Notes: a model not told the origin generated them from the sequence alone. Shown: positions 9,601 to 17,440, numbered from the stretch's first letter. The stretch: DNA of 64,000 bases from Nonomuraea sp. SBT364 (GCF_001083785.1 NZ_LAVL01000001.1:231629-295628), one strand, 5' to 3'. Made by a program: numbers and translations.

Positions 9601-11946
9601 GCCGTGGTTACTGGCCGGGTCGCTGATCCACTGCTTGACCAGGTCGCTGAACCCGTCCAGCGTCCACCAGCTGGAGTACTCGTAGTCCCACGGGGCAGGG
9701 ATGAAGCCTTCGCCGACCGGCGCGGTCTCATAGTCGCCGCCCGCTGTGCTCCACGGGACGCCGGGAGCGGCGTTCGTCCACGACGCGGTCGCTTCGTCGA
9801 AGCCGCGGGTGAGCCGGTGGAAGCGGATGGTCGGCTCGCCGCCGCGGTGCGCCACCTGGAAGACACGCACGTCCGCCGACAGGTCCCTGACCCCTGCCGG
9901 GATGACGGAGGTGTCGAACTTCAGCAGCGACCGGGTGTTGCCGAACGCGGTGCCGCCGAAGCCCGCCGACAGGTTCGCCCGCTCGCCCAGCTTGTCGTGC
10001 CCTGTGCTCGGCCGGCAGCTGCTCAGCGTGGTGTCGATGGTCGCCGGGATCGTCGCCGAGGAGATGCCCGCGTTCGGCAGCCCTACGGTGATCGGGCCGG
10101 ACGCCGATGTCTGCCCGTCGGCGCGGACGGCGACCACCCGGTAGGTCGGCCGGGTCCGCGGGGTGGCGGAGGTGTCGGTGTAGCTGGTCGCGTCACCCGG
10201 CAGCGGCGCTACCAGCGTGGCCGGCGTGGGGGTGAAGGCCGCGTCCGTGCTGCGGTGCACCTGGTACTCGGCCACCTCACCCGGCCCGTCGTACGGCTTC
10301 CAGACCAGCTCCGCGCCGGTGGCGTGCACCACCAGCGGCCGCCCCAGCTCCACCGACGGCATCCCGTACGTGAGCGTCAGCTTGGGCATCGGGTTCTCCG
10401 GGAAGCCCGAGCCCCAGTCCCCGGCCGCATAAACGGGGCCACCGGCCGCGACCGTCTCGTTGACGGCCTTGACCATGACGCCGTGGTTCGGCACGGTGCC
10501 GCTGATCCAGCCACGTGCAAGGTCGGTGATCGTGTAGGCATGCCAGACGTTGACCTGTGCCGGCTGGTAGGTGGCGGTGGCCGCCACCGCGCCCATCGCG
10601 GTGTTGATCGAGCTCCACGTGACCGTGGAGGCGTCCCACGCCTGGGTGACCGCCCGGGCCTCCAGCGCCACCGGCGTGTTGTTGCCGACCAGCGCCTGGT
10701 CGTAGTAGAGCCCCAGCTCGGCCTTGTCCAGCACCGCTCCCGGCGGGATCGCGGTCGCCACCTGCGGGAACTGGATCAGCCCCCGGTGCACGGCGGTGCC
10801 GGACCGGCCGGCGCCGAGCCGCAGGTCGTAGTCGAAGTTCACGCCCGCCGACGTGGACACGATCATCGCGTCGCTGGACGTCTGCGCGTCCGGAGCCACC
10901 ACCACGGTCGGGTCGATGGTCACCGGCCAGGCCCGCTCGGGCGCCGCCAGCCAGGCCGCGTCCGGTGTGACGGTGACGCTCACCTGGTCGCCCTGCTGGG
11001 TCACGCTCTGCGTGACCGCGGCCGAGAAGCGCTTGCCGTACGGCGACGCCGGATCGTCCGCCGCATCGATCATGAACGGCTTGGGAATCGTGAACACCGG
11101 CTTCTTGCCCGACGGCGGAAGGAAGTCGATCGACCCGTCAGCCTGGGCCTCGGCCCGCAACCCGCCGGACACGGCAAGGGTGAAGCCGTACGACGGGCTG
11201 CCCGCCGGGGCCCGAGCCAGGACGATGTTCTCCTTCACCCCCGTCTCGGTGACCTCGTAGACCAGGTCCGCGCCCTCACCCAGCGCACCCCGGTAGGTGA
11301 CCGTGGAGCCGTCCACCTCCGGCGCCACCTCGCGCGCGGGACCGGCCACGCCGAGCGTGAGCTGCCGTTCGCCCAGCCTCAGCCGCATCAGCCGGTCCGA
11401 GCCGGCGCCGAACCGGGTGGAGAACCCGGTCCTGTCGTTGCCGTGCGTGAACCCGTCCTGCGAAACCTGCTCCACCCGGGTGTCGACCGGATGCCAGCCG
11501 CCGTCGCCGTCGCGGTAGTGCGCCGGAGCGGCCGACACCTCGGCCTGCAGCCGCCCGTCCTCCAGCTCGTAGACCTTGGCGAAACGCGACCGCTTACCGG
11601 TCAGCTCCTTGACCCGCTTGCCCGGCGGCTTCGGCGCCGCCTGCCGCGGAACCGCCGCGCCGTCGCGGCCCGGCAGGACGACCTTGCCGGTGGCCGGGCG
11701 CATGTCACCCTTCGGCTCCTCGGCGAACCAACCCGCCACCGTGCCACCCAGCCAGGAGGCGAACCGGCTGACCGCCCCCGGCTCCGCCGACGACGACGCG
11801 TACGTCTGAGCCGCGGCCGGAGGCGGCGGCGCCAGCGACGCCAGCAGGACGAACGCGACCGCCGCGGCGACCACGCGCCGTAACCGGCCACGACGCCGCC
11901 GGCGCGGCCATAGGGAATCGGGACTCTGATCGGACGATTGCGACAT
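3619..11946 (-). CDS. RHS/YD-repeat polymorphic toxin with C-terminal HNH-like nuclease domain
   Basis: A 2775-residue secreted protein. Start ATG 11946 is chosen for a GGAG seven bases upstream; an in-frame start at 11991 is possible. An Arg-rich stretch and hydrophobic segment near residues 20-48 form a signal peptide. Two DNRLRE-type domains (about 350-515 and 630-790) flank a fibronectin-III-like segment. YD repeats run from about 1000 to 2500, interrupted by a golvesin-like domain near 1900-2020, and end in an RHS core (YNPYRFNAKRWDNSTGMYDM, then GFRDYNPGLNRFL). The last 230 residues form the variable tip. It has a Cys-rich linker and VHHAIEQQVL...EIHSLENLRGIPK...HLSAIRKLWN, resembling HNH/endonuclease-VII toxin tips. 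The tip is less G/C-rich than the core. The SUKH gene downstream is the likely antidote. Confidence 0.9.
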   Translation of the reverse strand: MSQSSDQSPDSLWPRRRRRGRLRRVVAAAVAFVLLASLAPPPPAAAQTYASSSAEPGAVSRFASWLGGTVAGWFAEEPKGDMRPATGKVVLPGRDGAAVPRQAAPKPPGKRVKELTGKRSRFAKVYELEDGRLQAEVSAAPAHYRDGDGGWHPVDTRVEQVSQDGFTHGNDRTGFSTRFGAGSDRLMRLRLGERQLTLGVAGPAREVAPEVDGSTVTYRGALGEGADLVYEVTETGVKENIVLARAPAGSPSYGFTLAVSGGLRAEAQADGSIDFLPPSGKKPVFTIPKPFMIDAADDPASPYGKRFSAAVTQSVTQQGDQVSVTVTPDAAWLAAPERAWPVTIDPTVVVAPDAQTSSDAMIVSTSAGVNFDYDLRLGAGRSGTAVHRGLIQFPQVATAIPPGAVLDKAELGLYYDQALVGNNTPVALEARAVTQAWDASTVTWSSINTAMGAVAATATYQPAQVNVWHAYTITDLARGWISGTVPNHGVMVKAVNETVAAGGPVYAAGDWGSGFPENPMPKLTLTYGMPSVELGRPLVVHATGAELVWKPYDGPGEVAEYQVHRSTDAAFTPTPATLVAPLPGDATSYTDTSATPRTRPTYRVVAVRADGQTSASGPITVGLPNAGISSATIPATIDTTLSSCRPSTGHDKLGERANLSAGFGGTAFGNTRSLLKFDTSVIPAGVRDLSADVRVFQVAHRGGEPTIRFHRLTRGFDEATASWTNAAPGVPWSTAGGDYETAPVGEGFIPAPWDYEYSSWWTLDGFSDLVKQWISDPASNHGLLMRAEREGSKACATSGDGASFTSSEAAEPEVRPWLTVVYSDPTLTYHAPATPARMAGGEQQNVEVTITNTTTETWPAATTRLGYFWKLPDGTDVTGDTQQFAALPIDLEPRDTVTVTAPLKAPVLTSGNLADAATVVWDLQDTVTNNWKSASHHLPQLPQQIRVDSPTSDLLGLEKFYSYTGKNTGAGTTALVNPYAGNVVWGYNAFSNPSRGAQTFARMTYNSLDTSASSMGYGWSLQTSTLQRLGSQLHRHPPGQPWPSQVRLTDGDGTTHVWTLDTHGADVKDCTPATCDYRHPRGVHLYLQKTGSADPLRQWVFTKPDRTQFFFDDEGFQSAIVDKNGNTMSFTYERRKSNNKPTKFLQYITDAAGRRTLTLTYFKKGQDYTYIADDGAEVDDTKLTNPHIIDNVESITDIAGRTVTFAYTDKGLMAKMVDGAGDDGAKTFRFTYDATQGNKNVKLVKVTDPRGNATDLQYYEAPVDPKDKWKIETLTDRLDGVTRFDYVDPDGPQGGVIHATVTDPLQNPTTYVLDAYGRPQSITNAKNETTALEWDPDHNVVKLTEANGAYATWTFDQKTGYPLELKDAEANHNDTPPTVLTYETGLNGYVADLTAKTSPEGRRWQFGYDANGNLKSVTDPLGVKSAAEGDYTTSYEYDPLGQLIKATDANENPTTFGDYHASGYPETITDAYLKTTKTVYDVRGNVLSVTDALGKTTTQTYDVFKRPLESKVPKDQDASPPVFIVTPAPVYDPNDNITEATAPNGAVSIAVYDAADQLVESVLPKDTTDGPDRKATFAWDLAGNLKTQTEPKGNLTGANAAEFTTTYVYDPIYQLTDVINADQHKITYTYDNVGNTVKVVDPRKNTTPEDDHTAIYSPDRNHRVTQVTDAAGHTTSVEFDLDGLVVGQTDQENNKTITVYDERGAVIETRVPHAETDGVIKYVTTRFTYDEVGNQTKTITPRGVETVDDPADFVNETTYDKLNRPVEQIYPYDPDDPVYNTPDKVLYTYDAVSRLTEISHPPSHGQSVRNVSTMSYWDNGWSRTTTDPWDIKTTYDYNQLGLQTNRTVTSAGGSSQRALDWTYYPDGKLKTHSDDGVPLGLDVVMGDNSDTGQVTTVGSWTTTTGGSSSSNIAGPQASAATGFVGYDYASARAGTGASSFTWNLTTPAEGSYQVQAAYPAGATATNATYTVKHAGGQAQVTVDQTQNPGTWVDLGTYTFTAGLAHSVTLTDDANGTVVADAVKLVRDNSGDTDTETKDFAYTYDANANLTRITDDSPTAKIDLWDIAYTNLNQIDRIVEKLDGTVKNTTTYAYNENSAVTRRTHDKTLAAYGYDVRDLVDEVVNKKSATDANPKTTRYTYTPRAERLTEAKANGNTVTYDYFLSGLLRHSLEKKPNATVVAEHTLGYQGNLHRNRDHAKIQNADSPGAYLEHVYAYTYDPRDRIAKTVKTPVAGGTAETETYSHDANSNVWEEEVLGKKTTFTYDRNRLMTSVTGGQTSTYTYDPYGRLRTVQGGGKVWEKYTYDGFDHVVEHEKLGGDGATSRVTKYTYDPLDRTTTKTEKEGTAEAKTTTYSYLGLSAEVLDEEVAGQLTKSFQYSPWGERLSQVKVADEGREESSYYGYNPHTDVEQITSETGDTRATYGYTAYGKNDDKLFTGVDKPDPIDPTAKEEYNPYRFNAKRWDNSTGMYDMGFRDYNPGLNRFLLRDTYNGALNDLSLGTDPWTSNRYAFTGGNPISGVELDGHAPDHCLYGVCSEEVAKNGPLSKQTQNVTLPQGNPCRTGCKKQPEGTTGDKIAGWLSGFTYATNPFSGLFNDPCAHDISQCEPGGPWDRTSKKYRDGWSSWDWAWEICPEGYNCGVVFPTFRPGSCCLNPGPMGSGIPKRGPAKVGNATSVNYNNTFFAANPGTKGKVWVHHAIEQQVLKEYPGLFTTNEIHSLENLRGIPKGVNSEVHLSAIRKLWNGFYKTHSNPSRQEVLDFATEVDDKLGHWFTPRIR

Positions 11947-12454
11947 GAGCGCACTCCACTCCCGCACGACCACCCCGAGGAGGCCGTGCATAAAGAGGAT
12001 CTAAAAGATCCGTAGAGCAAAAGCACCCGAATCACGCCACAAAATGACACAACTGGTCAATGATCACTCAAGGTGACAAACCGATTTATGCGAACACCCG
12101 ACCGATAACCTTCGCTGGAGCGCTCTCAAGTGCGGAGATCCTCTTGACCGGACGTGCTGCAGCCGACCCATGGGCAAGGTGACTGTGTGTAAACAAGCCT
12201 GGTCGCGATCGACTGGCCTTCATCGCATCGAAGGCGGACTCCCAGCAAACTCACAGCGAACCGACAGTCCGCAGGAAGACCTTGAATACCTCGTACGACC
12301 TGTGAAAACCGCCGTTGGCGCCGTTAGCGGAACGCGAGCACATCCTCAAGGGCGGTTCCCGCGCTCCTCCCTATCCGGCCCCCGCGCCGACAACACCATG
12401 TGACCGCGCCGCCCGACAAACCACGTCAACCGTCTTGACGTCACCCCACATCGC
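11947..12454. other. Divergent intergenic region upstream of the RHS toxin
   Basis: About 500 bases separate the RHS start from the rightward gene at 12455. The part next to RHS is A/T-richer and should hold its promoter. I cannot assign -35/-10 boxes with confidence and see no convincing gene. Confidence 0.4.
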
Positions 12455-13231
12455 ATGTCTAGATCAATTCGGCTTCTCTGCAGATCCCTGGAGGTCGAAC
12501 TTGGCGCCGACCCAGCACATGCCCTCGTGACCACTCCGCCGCCACCTGACAACCACTCCAGACGCAAATCCCGGACCCTCAACACTGCCGCGATCCTGGC
12601 CGCTCTCATCCATCTGGCCCTCGCGGCCACCCTGCTCGGCATCCCAGGCAGCAGCACCACCCTGGACTCGCTCGACTTACCCCACGACAACACCGTCACC
12701 GCGCCACCGGTAGCCATGGCGCGGGATCGCCTCAAAGCCACACCCACGATCGGAGCCGCTCCCGTCGCCAACACGACACTCCCGCACACACCAAGGACCG
12801 TCCAGCCGACCATCAAACCCACCACGCCCAAGACATCCCGACGCACACACGCCCCATCTCCAACACGAACGCCGCAACCCGCGCACACGTCGCCCCCCAC
12901 ATACACCCAACCGGCCAAAGCGGACTCCCAACAACCGGCGAAGACCCCCGCCGCAACGCCACGCCACACCCAATCGCCTGCCGCCCCTGAAACTGTCCCG
13001 CAGCCCAGCACCAAGAACACGCCCCCCGGTCAAACCCGGGAACGCTCCGGCAAAACCCCTCCCGGCCAGGCAAAAGAGCCACACGGCCAAGCTGCCGAAA
13101 AGACGCACGAACCCAAGCGCGAACCACCGGCAACCGACCCGGACCATCCAAGCCAGCAAAACGGCAATCCGAACGCAGGCAAGCACGCCAACGCCAGCGA
13201 ACCGACGCAATCAAGTGACGTCGGCTCCTGA
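12455..13231 (+). CDS. Membrane-anchored Pro/Thr-rich hypothetical protein
   Basis: A 258-codon frame encodes one hydrophobic segment near residues 43-63 (AAILAALIHLALAATLLG) followed by about 190 residues of Pro, Thr, Lys and Gln-rich low-complexity sequence without motifs. This looks like an extended surface stalk or disordered extracellular tail. Start is uncertain: ATG 12455 or GTG 12527, neither with a strong ribosome-binding site. No family recognised. It lies in the mobile element, divergent from the RHS gene. Confidence 0.45.
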   Translation: MSRSIRLLCRSLEVELGADPAHALVTTPPPPDNHSRRKSRTLNTAAILAALIHLALAATLLGIPGSSTTLDSLDLPHDNTVTAPPVAMARDRLKATPTIGAAPVANTTLPHTPRTVQPTIKPTTPKTSRRTHAPSPTRTPQPAHTSPPTYTQPAKADSQQPAKTPAATPRHTQSPAAPETVPQPSTKNTPPGQTRERSGKTPPGQAKEPHGQAAEKTHEPKREPPATDPDHPSQQNGNPNAGKHANASEPTQSSDVGS

Positions 13232-13241
13232 AGGCGGCGGT

Positions 13242-13924
13242 TCAGAAGGCGGTCCGAGCAGTCACCGCGACAGGGCTTCGTCCTGGCCCGGACGCCTTGT
13301 GCGTTCTTGCGCTTATGCGGCGCCACGGCCCATTCCCTTGGCAACCAGGACGAGAACCGAGCCTTTTCCTCGACGCCTCCAACGCGCTGCTCATCCGACC
13401 AGGGGTGGCCAGCTGATCTCCGCGCGGGTGTGCGTGCTTTACGCGGGGTGAATCGGCCCTGGCGACCATGTACCGGACGGCCTGCTCACCCGCGCATCGG
13501 GCCGCTTCACACAGGCGGGGGCGGACGCTCGGCAGCCCGGCGTCCACACGGTGGATGGCGCGGAGGTAGCCCGCCATGATCGCGATGTCCACGTCGATGG
13601 GGTCGCCGCAGGACAGGTTGCGGGTCAGCGATAGGGCGATCGTGCGGAGCGCGGGGATCGCCATCCCGACGGCCGCGACTGTCCAGGCGGACCTGGACTG
13701 GCGAGCGCGGGCCACCAGCTCCCGCCAGACGGCGTCGCGGGCCTCGTCACTGACGTGCCGGCTGCTGAGCAGCGCCCTCAGCTCGCGCAGGCCGACCGAG
13801 CCTCGGGGCAGTTCCGGGCTGATCCTGGCGCAGTCCGGGACAGCCCGCCGGGGCTTGTGGTCAGCAGCCGGAACGAGGTCTCCGCAGTGTCCAAAGGCGA
13901 TTCGGGAAGGCGATGCGCGGCCAT
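13242..13924 (-). pseudogene. Helical hypothetical protein of actinobacterial accessory DNA, frameshifted
   Basis: From ATG 13924 one frame reads SPLDTAETSFRLLTTSPGGL. After about 25 codons the resemblance continues in the next frame: CARISPELPRGSVGLRELRA, then DEARDAVWRELVARARQSRS, then GDPIDVDIAIMAGYLRAI. Together they match a helical family of unknown function that I recall from Streptomyces and relatives, often near mobile genes. A single-base deletion near 13850 would account for the split. Function unknown. The frame from 13242 runs 30-60 residues past the usual end of the family, which also suggests decay. Confidence 0.55.
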
Positions 13925-14032
13925 GTCGTACTCCGGTCGAGAAGGTCCGTGGTGGTCTCGGAACCGGTCTACGCACCGCCTCAGAAACGGCTCAGAAGCC
14001 CATGAGGTGACCGTTCGGGAGTTTGTCAGGGC

Positions 14033-14053
14033 CTCAGATCAGTGGCATCTGAG
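14033..14053. repeat. Short inverted repeat upstream of the XF1762-family gene
   Basis: CTCAGAT (14033-14039) and ATCTGAG (14047-14053) are perfect complements seven bases apart, about 110 bases before the start at 14163. Several further CTGAG/CTCAG pentamers lie within 80 bases. It may be an operator for the methyltransferase-recombinase gene group. No binding protein is identified. Confidence 0.35.
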
Positions 14054-14162
14054 CGGCGGCTTCTGAGTGGACTCTGAGCCTGCTGCTTGCCTGGTCACAC
14101 GCCATCAGCGCCGCATCCGCGGCTCCTGTGGCGTACATCCGGAGACGTGTCCCGACGCAACC

Positions 14163-14606
14163 ATGGAGAACTGCAATGAGATCCAGAAGACCGTCCACGA
14201 CGGCAGCCTGAACAACCCGGAACGGCGGTTGGCGATTTCGCCGGTCACCATCCAGACCGCGCGGGCGTTCGTCGCCTGGACCCACCGCTATCTCGCTCCG
14301 CCGGCTGAGGCCGAGTTCGTCATCGGCGTGCAGTCCGGCCGGGGAGCCCTCGTCGGAGTCGTGTTCGTCGACCAGTCCCACGACGACCGCACCGCAGAGA
14401 TCACCTGCTTGTCCACCGACGGCACGCCCAACGCCTGCTCGGCCTTGCACGGCGCCGCCTGGCGGGCCAGCCGGTCGAGGGGCTACCAGCGGTTGATCGC
14501 CTGCACCCTTGCGGACGAGCCGGGAACGAGTTTCAGCGCCGCCGGGTACCAGCGCGTCACCTCCTACGGCCTGTGGCAGATCACGGCCCGACGGGGGTGC
14601 GCATGA
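14163..14606 (+). CDS. XF1762-family protein (N-acetyltransferase-like)
   Basis: The 147-residue protein matches the XF1762 family of phages and integrative elements: ISPVTIQTARAFVAWTHRYL at the N-terminus, GALVGVVFVDQS in the middle, then the characteristic TDGTPNACSALHGAAWRA and YQRLIACTLADEPGTSFSAA. The fold resembles GNAT acetyltransferases, but no substrate is established. ATG 14163 is preferred over 14067 because similarity begins near it. Its stop overlaps the methyltransferase start (ATGA at 14603-14606), so they are co-translated. Such genes commonly sit beside a methyltransferase in mobile elements. Confidence 0.75.
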   Translation: MENCNEIQKTVHDGSLNNPERRLAISPVTIQTARAFVAWTHRYLAPPAEAEFVIGVQSGRGALVGVVFVDQSHDDRTAEITCLSTDGTPNACSALHGAAWRASRSRGYQRLIACTLADEPGTSFSAAGYQRVTSYGLWQITARRGCA

Positions 14607-15616
14607 GCACCATGCGGGAGCCGTACTGGAGCGACGGACATGCGGCGATCTACCAGGGAGACGCCCGCGAGGTGTTGGCCGAGATGGGCGACGGCTCGGT
14701 GAACTGCATCGTCACCAGTCCGCCCTACTGGGGTCTGCGGCACTACTGCGAGGGCCAATACGGCCAAGAGCCCACGCCGGAGGAGTACGTGGACACCCTC
14801 CGGGCCACCTTTGCCGAGGCCCGCCGGGTACTCGCCGACGACGGCACGTGCTGGCTGAACCTGGGCGACTGCTACGCCGCCAACTCCGATGGGTGGGCAC
14901 GCGGCAGGGCGTACAACGCCCGGCAACCGGAAGTACGGCCCAAGGCCCGGCTGGCCGTCCCGCCCAAGAATGTGCTGGGGATGCCGTGGCGGGTGGCCTT
15001 CTCCTTGCAAGAGGACGGCTGGATCCTGCGCAACGCCGTCGTGTGGCACAAGCCCAACGCGATGCCGCAGTCGGTCCGTGATCGGTTGTCCAACCGGTAC
15101 GAGCTGATCTTCCTGCTGGTCAAGCAACGGACCTACTGGTTTGACCTGGACCCGATCCGCCAGCCCTACACCGGCGACCGTTCGATCACCCGGCGCGCCC
15201 GATCCGGTGGCAACAAGCAGAACAGCATCAAGACGCCATGGCCGCCACCCGGCAAATACAGCAGAGCCAGCGAGGACTGTGCCGGTGAGCGGCACGGAAC
15301 GGCAATGCGCCCCACCGGACAGCGGCACGCCACGACCCACCCCAACCGCAAGAACCTCGGGGACGTCTGGCAGATCTCCGCGCGGCCGCTTCGGGCAGCG
15401 CACTTCGCAGCTTTCCCGATCGACATCCCGCTCCGGGCGATCGCGGCCGGTTGCCGCCCGGGTGGCACCGTCCTGGATCCGTTCGCCGGGAGCGGCACGG
15501 TCGGCATTGCCGCCCGGCAGCTGGGCCGGAAGTTCGCCGGCATCGACCTCAACCCCGACTACTGCGAGCTCGCCCGTACCCGGCTGCTCGCGGAAGCCGG
15601 AGGCGAGGGTGACTGA
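14603..15616 (+). CDS. Site-specific DNA methyltransferase (beta class)
   Basis: A 337-residue S-adenosylmethionine-dependent DNA methyltransferase. The catalytic motif TSPPYWGL is near residue 38 and the cofactor motif DPFAGSGTVG near residue 292. This catalytic-before-cofactor order is the beta class that methylates N4-cytosine or N6-adenine. The region around residues 190-260 is basic and poorly conserved and is the likely target-recognition part. No restriction endonuclease is adjacent, so it looks like an orphan, perhaps protecting the element or its host. Start ATG 14603 overlaps the previous stop. Its end overlaps the small gene at 15609. Confidence 0.9.
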   Translation: MSTMREPYWSDGHAAIYQGDAREVLAEMGDGSVNCIVTSPPYWGLRHYCEGQYGQEPTPEEYVDTLRATFAEARRVLADDGTCWLNLGDCYAANSDGWARGRAYNARQPEVRPKARLAVPPKNVLGMPWRVAFSLQEDGWILRNAVVWHKPNAMPQSVRDRLSNRYELIFLLVKQRTYWFDLDPIRQPYTGDRSITRRARSGGNKQNSIKTPWPPPGKYSRASEDCAGERHGTAMRPTGQRHATTHPNRKNLGDVWQISARPLRAAHFAAFPIDIPLRAIAAGCRPGGTVLDPFAGSGTVGIAARQLGRKFAGIDLNPDYCELARTRLLAEAGGEGD

Positions 15617-15836
15617 ACAGCCACAAAGGGCCTGCTCAGGGCCTCCCGAACCAGGTTCACCGGCGTACCCTGCAGGACCGCTGGATCGGGAAAGGCGGCC
15701 GACCGGAATACAGGTGAGGCTGCCTGCCGAAGATCCACCGCTGTCCCCTGCGGCAGCACGTGTGCTTCTCCGGATCCTCCTCAAGAGCCATGCCGAGCTG
15801 GCCAAGAGTCAGCGGGAAGAGAGGAATGCTGAATGA
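15609..15836 (+). CDS. Small hypothetical protein preceding the recombinase (75 aa)
   Basis: GTG 15609 lies inside the methyltransferase end, and TGA 15834-15836 overlaps the recombinase ATG at 15833, giving a coupled chain of genes. The 75-residue product is Pro/Arg-rich and ends with LSPAAARVLLRILLKSHAEL, which recalls a small helical protein often found just ahead of this recombinase type in actinobacterial elements. Function unknown; a recombination accessory role is a guess from position. Confidence 0.55.
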   Translation: MTEQPQRACSGPPEPGSPAYPAGPLDRERRPTGIQVRLPAEDPPLSPAAARVLLRILLKSHAELAKSQREERNAE

Positions 15837-17440
15837 TTCCGTTCGCCTTCTGGGGCCGGGTGACCACCGAGGACAACCAGGATCCCGCCTCATCGCGAAA
15901 CTGGCAGATATCGCGCTCACGAGCGCTGATCGAGCCACGCGGCGGTGTCATCGTCGCGGAGTTCTTCGACATCGACAAGTCGCGGTCGATCCCACCGCAG
16001 CGCAGGCCACAGGCCGCGATTCTGCTCGACGAGCTGCGTAACCCGAATCGGGGGTTCGACGCCGTCGTGGTCGGTGAGCCCCAGCGAGCCTTCTACGGCA
16101 ACCAGTTCGGCAACACCTTCGAGCTGTTCAACCACAATGGAGTGCCCCTGTGGGCGCCCGAGGTCGGCGGGCCGATCGACCCGGCCAACGAGGCACACGA
16201 GCTGATCATGCTGATGTTCGGCGGGATCAGTAAGGGTGAGCGCAACAGGATCAAGATGCGCGTCCGCACGACCATGGAGGCGCAGGCCAAGATCGAAGGG
16301 CGTTTCCTCGGCGGCCGTCCGCCGTACGGTTATCGCCTCGCCGACGTCGGACCACATCCCAACCCGAGCAAGGCCGCCGACGGCAAGCGGCTTCGAAAAC
16401 TGGAACCCGACCCGGTCACCGCTCCCATCGTGGCCCGAATCTTCTGGGAGTTCCTCCACGGCCAGGGGCTCTACCTGATCGCCGAAGGACTCACCCGGGA
16501 GAACGTCCCCTGCCCCTCCGCCTATGACCGGGCGAGAAACCGTCACCGCAGCGGGCTCGCCTGGTCGAAGTCGGCTATCCAGGCCATCCTGCTCAACCCT
16601 CGCTACACCGGCCGCCAGGTGTGGAACAAGCAGCGCAAGCAGGAGGAGCTCCTGGATGTCCAGGACGTCACCCAGGGCCACATCACCAAGCTCGGAGAAG
16701 ACCGCGCACGAGCCGCTCGCGGACACCGAGACGTTCGAGCGTGTCCAGAAGCTCCTGTCGGGGAAGGGCCGCCCGGCCGCCGAGCGCAAGCCCTGTCGCA
16801 GTCCGAGACCATACGTCCTGCGCGGCCTGCTGCACTGCGGTGCCAGTAACCGCCGGATGGAAGGCTCCTGAAACAACGGCCGCACGCACTACCGGTGCTC
16901 ATTCCCGCCGAGTACGCCCTGGCCAACAAGATCGAGCATCCGCGTACGGTCTGCGTCCGCGAGGACCGCATCCTCGGTGAGCTGGACACCTGGCTGTTCC
17001 AGGTCTTCGCGCCCGACAACCTCCGGCGGACGGTCGAGACCCTGCTGGCGGCACGAGAGAGCGAGGCCGAGCGGGTCGCGATCGAGACGGCCCAGCGGGC
17101 CGTCGACGACTGCGACCGTCGGATGGCCCGGTACCGGACGACGCTGGACGTGGGCGGAGACCCCGAGGAAATCGGCAGGTGGATGGCCGGGACACGGGCC
17201 GAGCGGCTCAAGGCGGAAGCTAGTCTGCGCGCCGTCAACCGCAAGAAAGAGACGACCGAGCAGGAGATCATGGAGCTGATCCCGAGACTGGCCGAGATGA
17301 CCGACGTCCTCAAGGCAGCGGATCCCGCCGACCGGAACGATCTCTACACGCAGATGGGCCTGCACCTCATCTACGAACCCTCGGAGAGAGTCGTCGTAGG
17401 TGAAGCCAGGCCCAGCATGTACCGGAGTACGTGTCCGAGG
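15833..17440 (+). pseudogene. Large serine recombinase/integrase, multiply disrupted
   Basis: The frame begins FAFWGRVTTEDNQDPASSRN, a member of the actinobacterial recombinase family whose usual motif is GRVSTEDQ; the catalytic Ser is Thr here. The resolvase and recombinase domains continue (GEPQRAFYGNQFGNTFELF, GRPPYGYRLAD, NPRYTGRQVWNKQRK). Near 16695 a deletion after HITKL removes expected residues and shifts the frame, and TGA 16869-16871 replaces the expected Trp between EGS and NNGR. The tail then runs into the tRNA-Leu 3' end. Three independent defects suggest it cannot mobilise the element. Translation is coupled to the small upstream gene. Confidence 0.9.
16772..17440 (+). repeat. 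Direct repeat copy 2 (recombinase tail adjoining tRNA-Leu)
   Basis: This is the second copy of the 669-base repeat seen at 794-1462, ungapped, with about eleven mismatches noted by eye. Several mismatches change residues (for example GEPDTW to GELDTW and AARDSEA to AARESEA), so the copies have diverged. The last eight bases form the 3' end of the tRNA gene on the minus strand. Confidence 0.9.

Larger units (their letters stand above)
1463..17440. mobile_element. Putative integrated element at tRNA-Leu carrying a toxin-immunity module and a methyltransferase
   Basis: The segment lies between two copies of the recombinase-tail/tRNA-end repeat. Its right end is at the 3' end of tRNA-Leu(GAG), with a recombinase gene right against it. 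Cargo includes a Cas3-like fragment, a broken carbamoyltransferase, SUKH immunity, an RHS toxin, an XF1762-family protein and a DNA methyltransferase. Another recombinase tail beyond the left repeat suggests a second, mostly deleted element in tandem. The recombinase looks dead, so the element is probably immobile now. A simple large duplication or several insertions are alternatives. Confidence 0.6.

Noticed and set aside
4282..11883. Very long plus-strand open frames (1524 and 1005 codons) opposite the RHS gene
   Set aside because: They are rich in Gly, Val and Arg repeats mirroring YD-repeat codons, have no recognisable domains, and the opposite strand carries an unambiguous RHS protein. 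High GC and third-position bias create them.
12346..13020. Minus-strand open frame rich in Gly, Val, Trp and Cys
   Set aside because: It mirrors the Pro/Thr-rich plus-strand gene and has an implausible composition with no motif.
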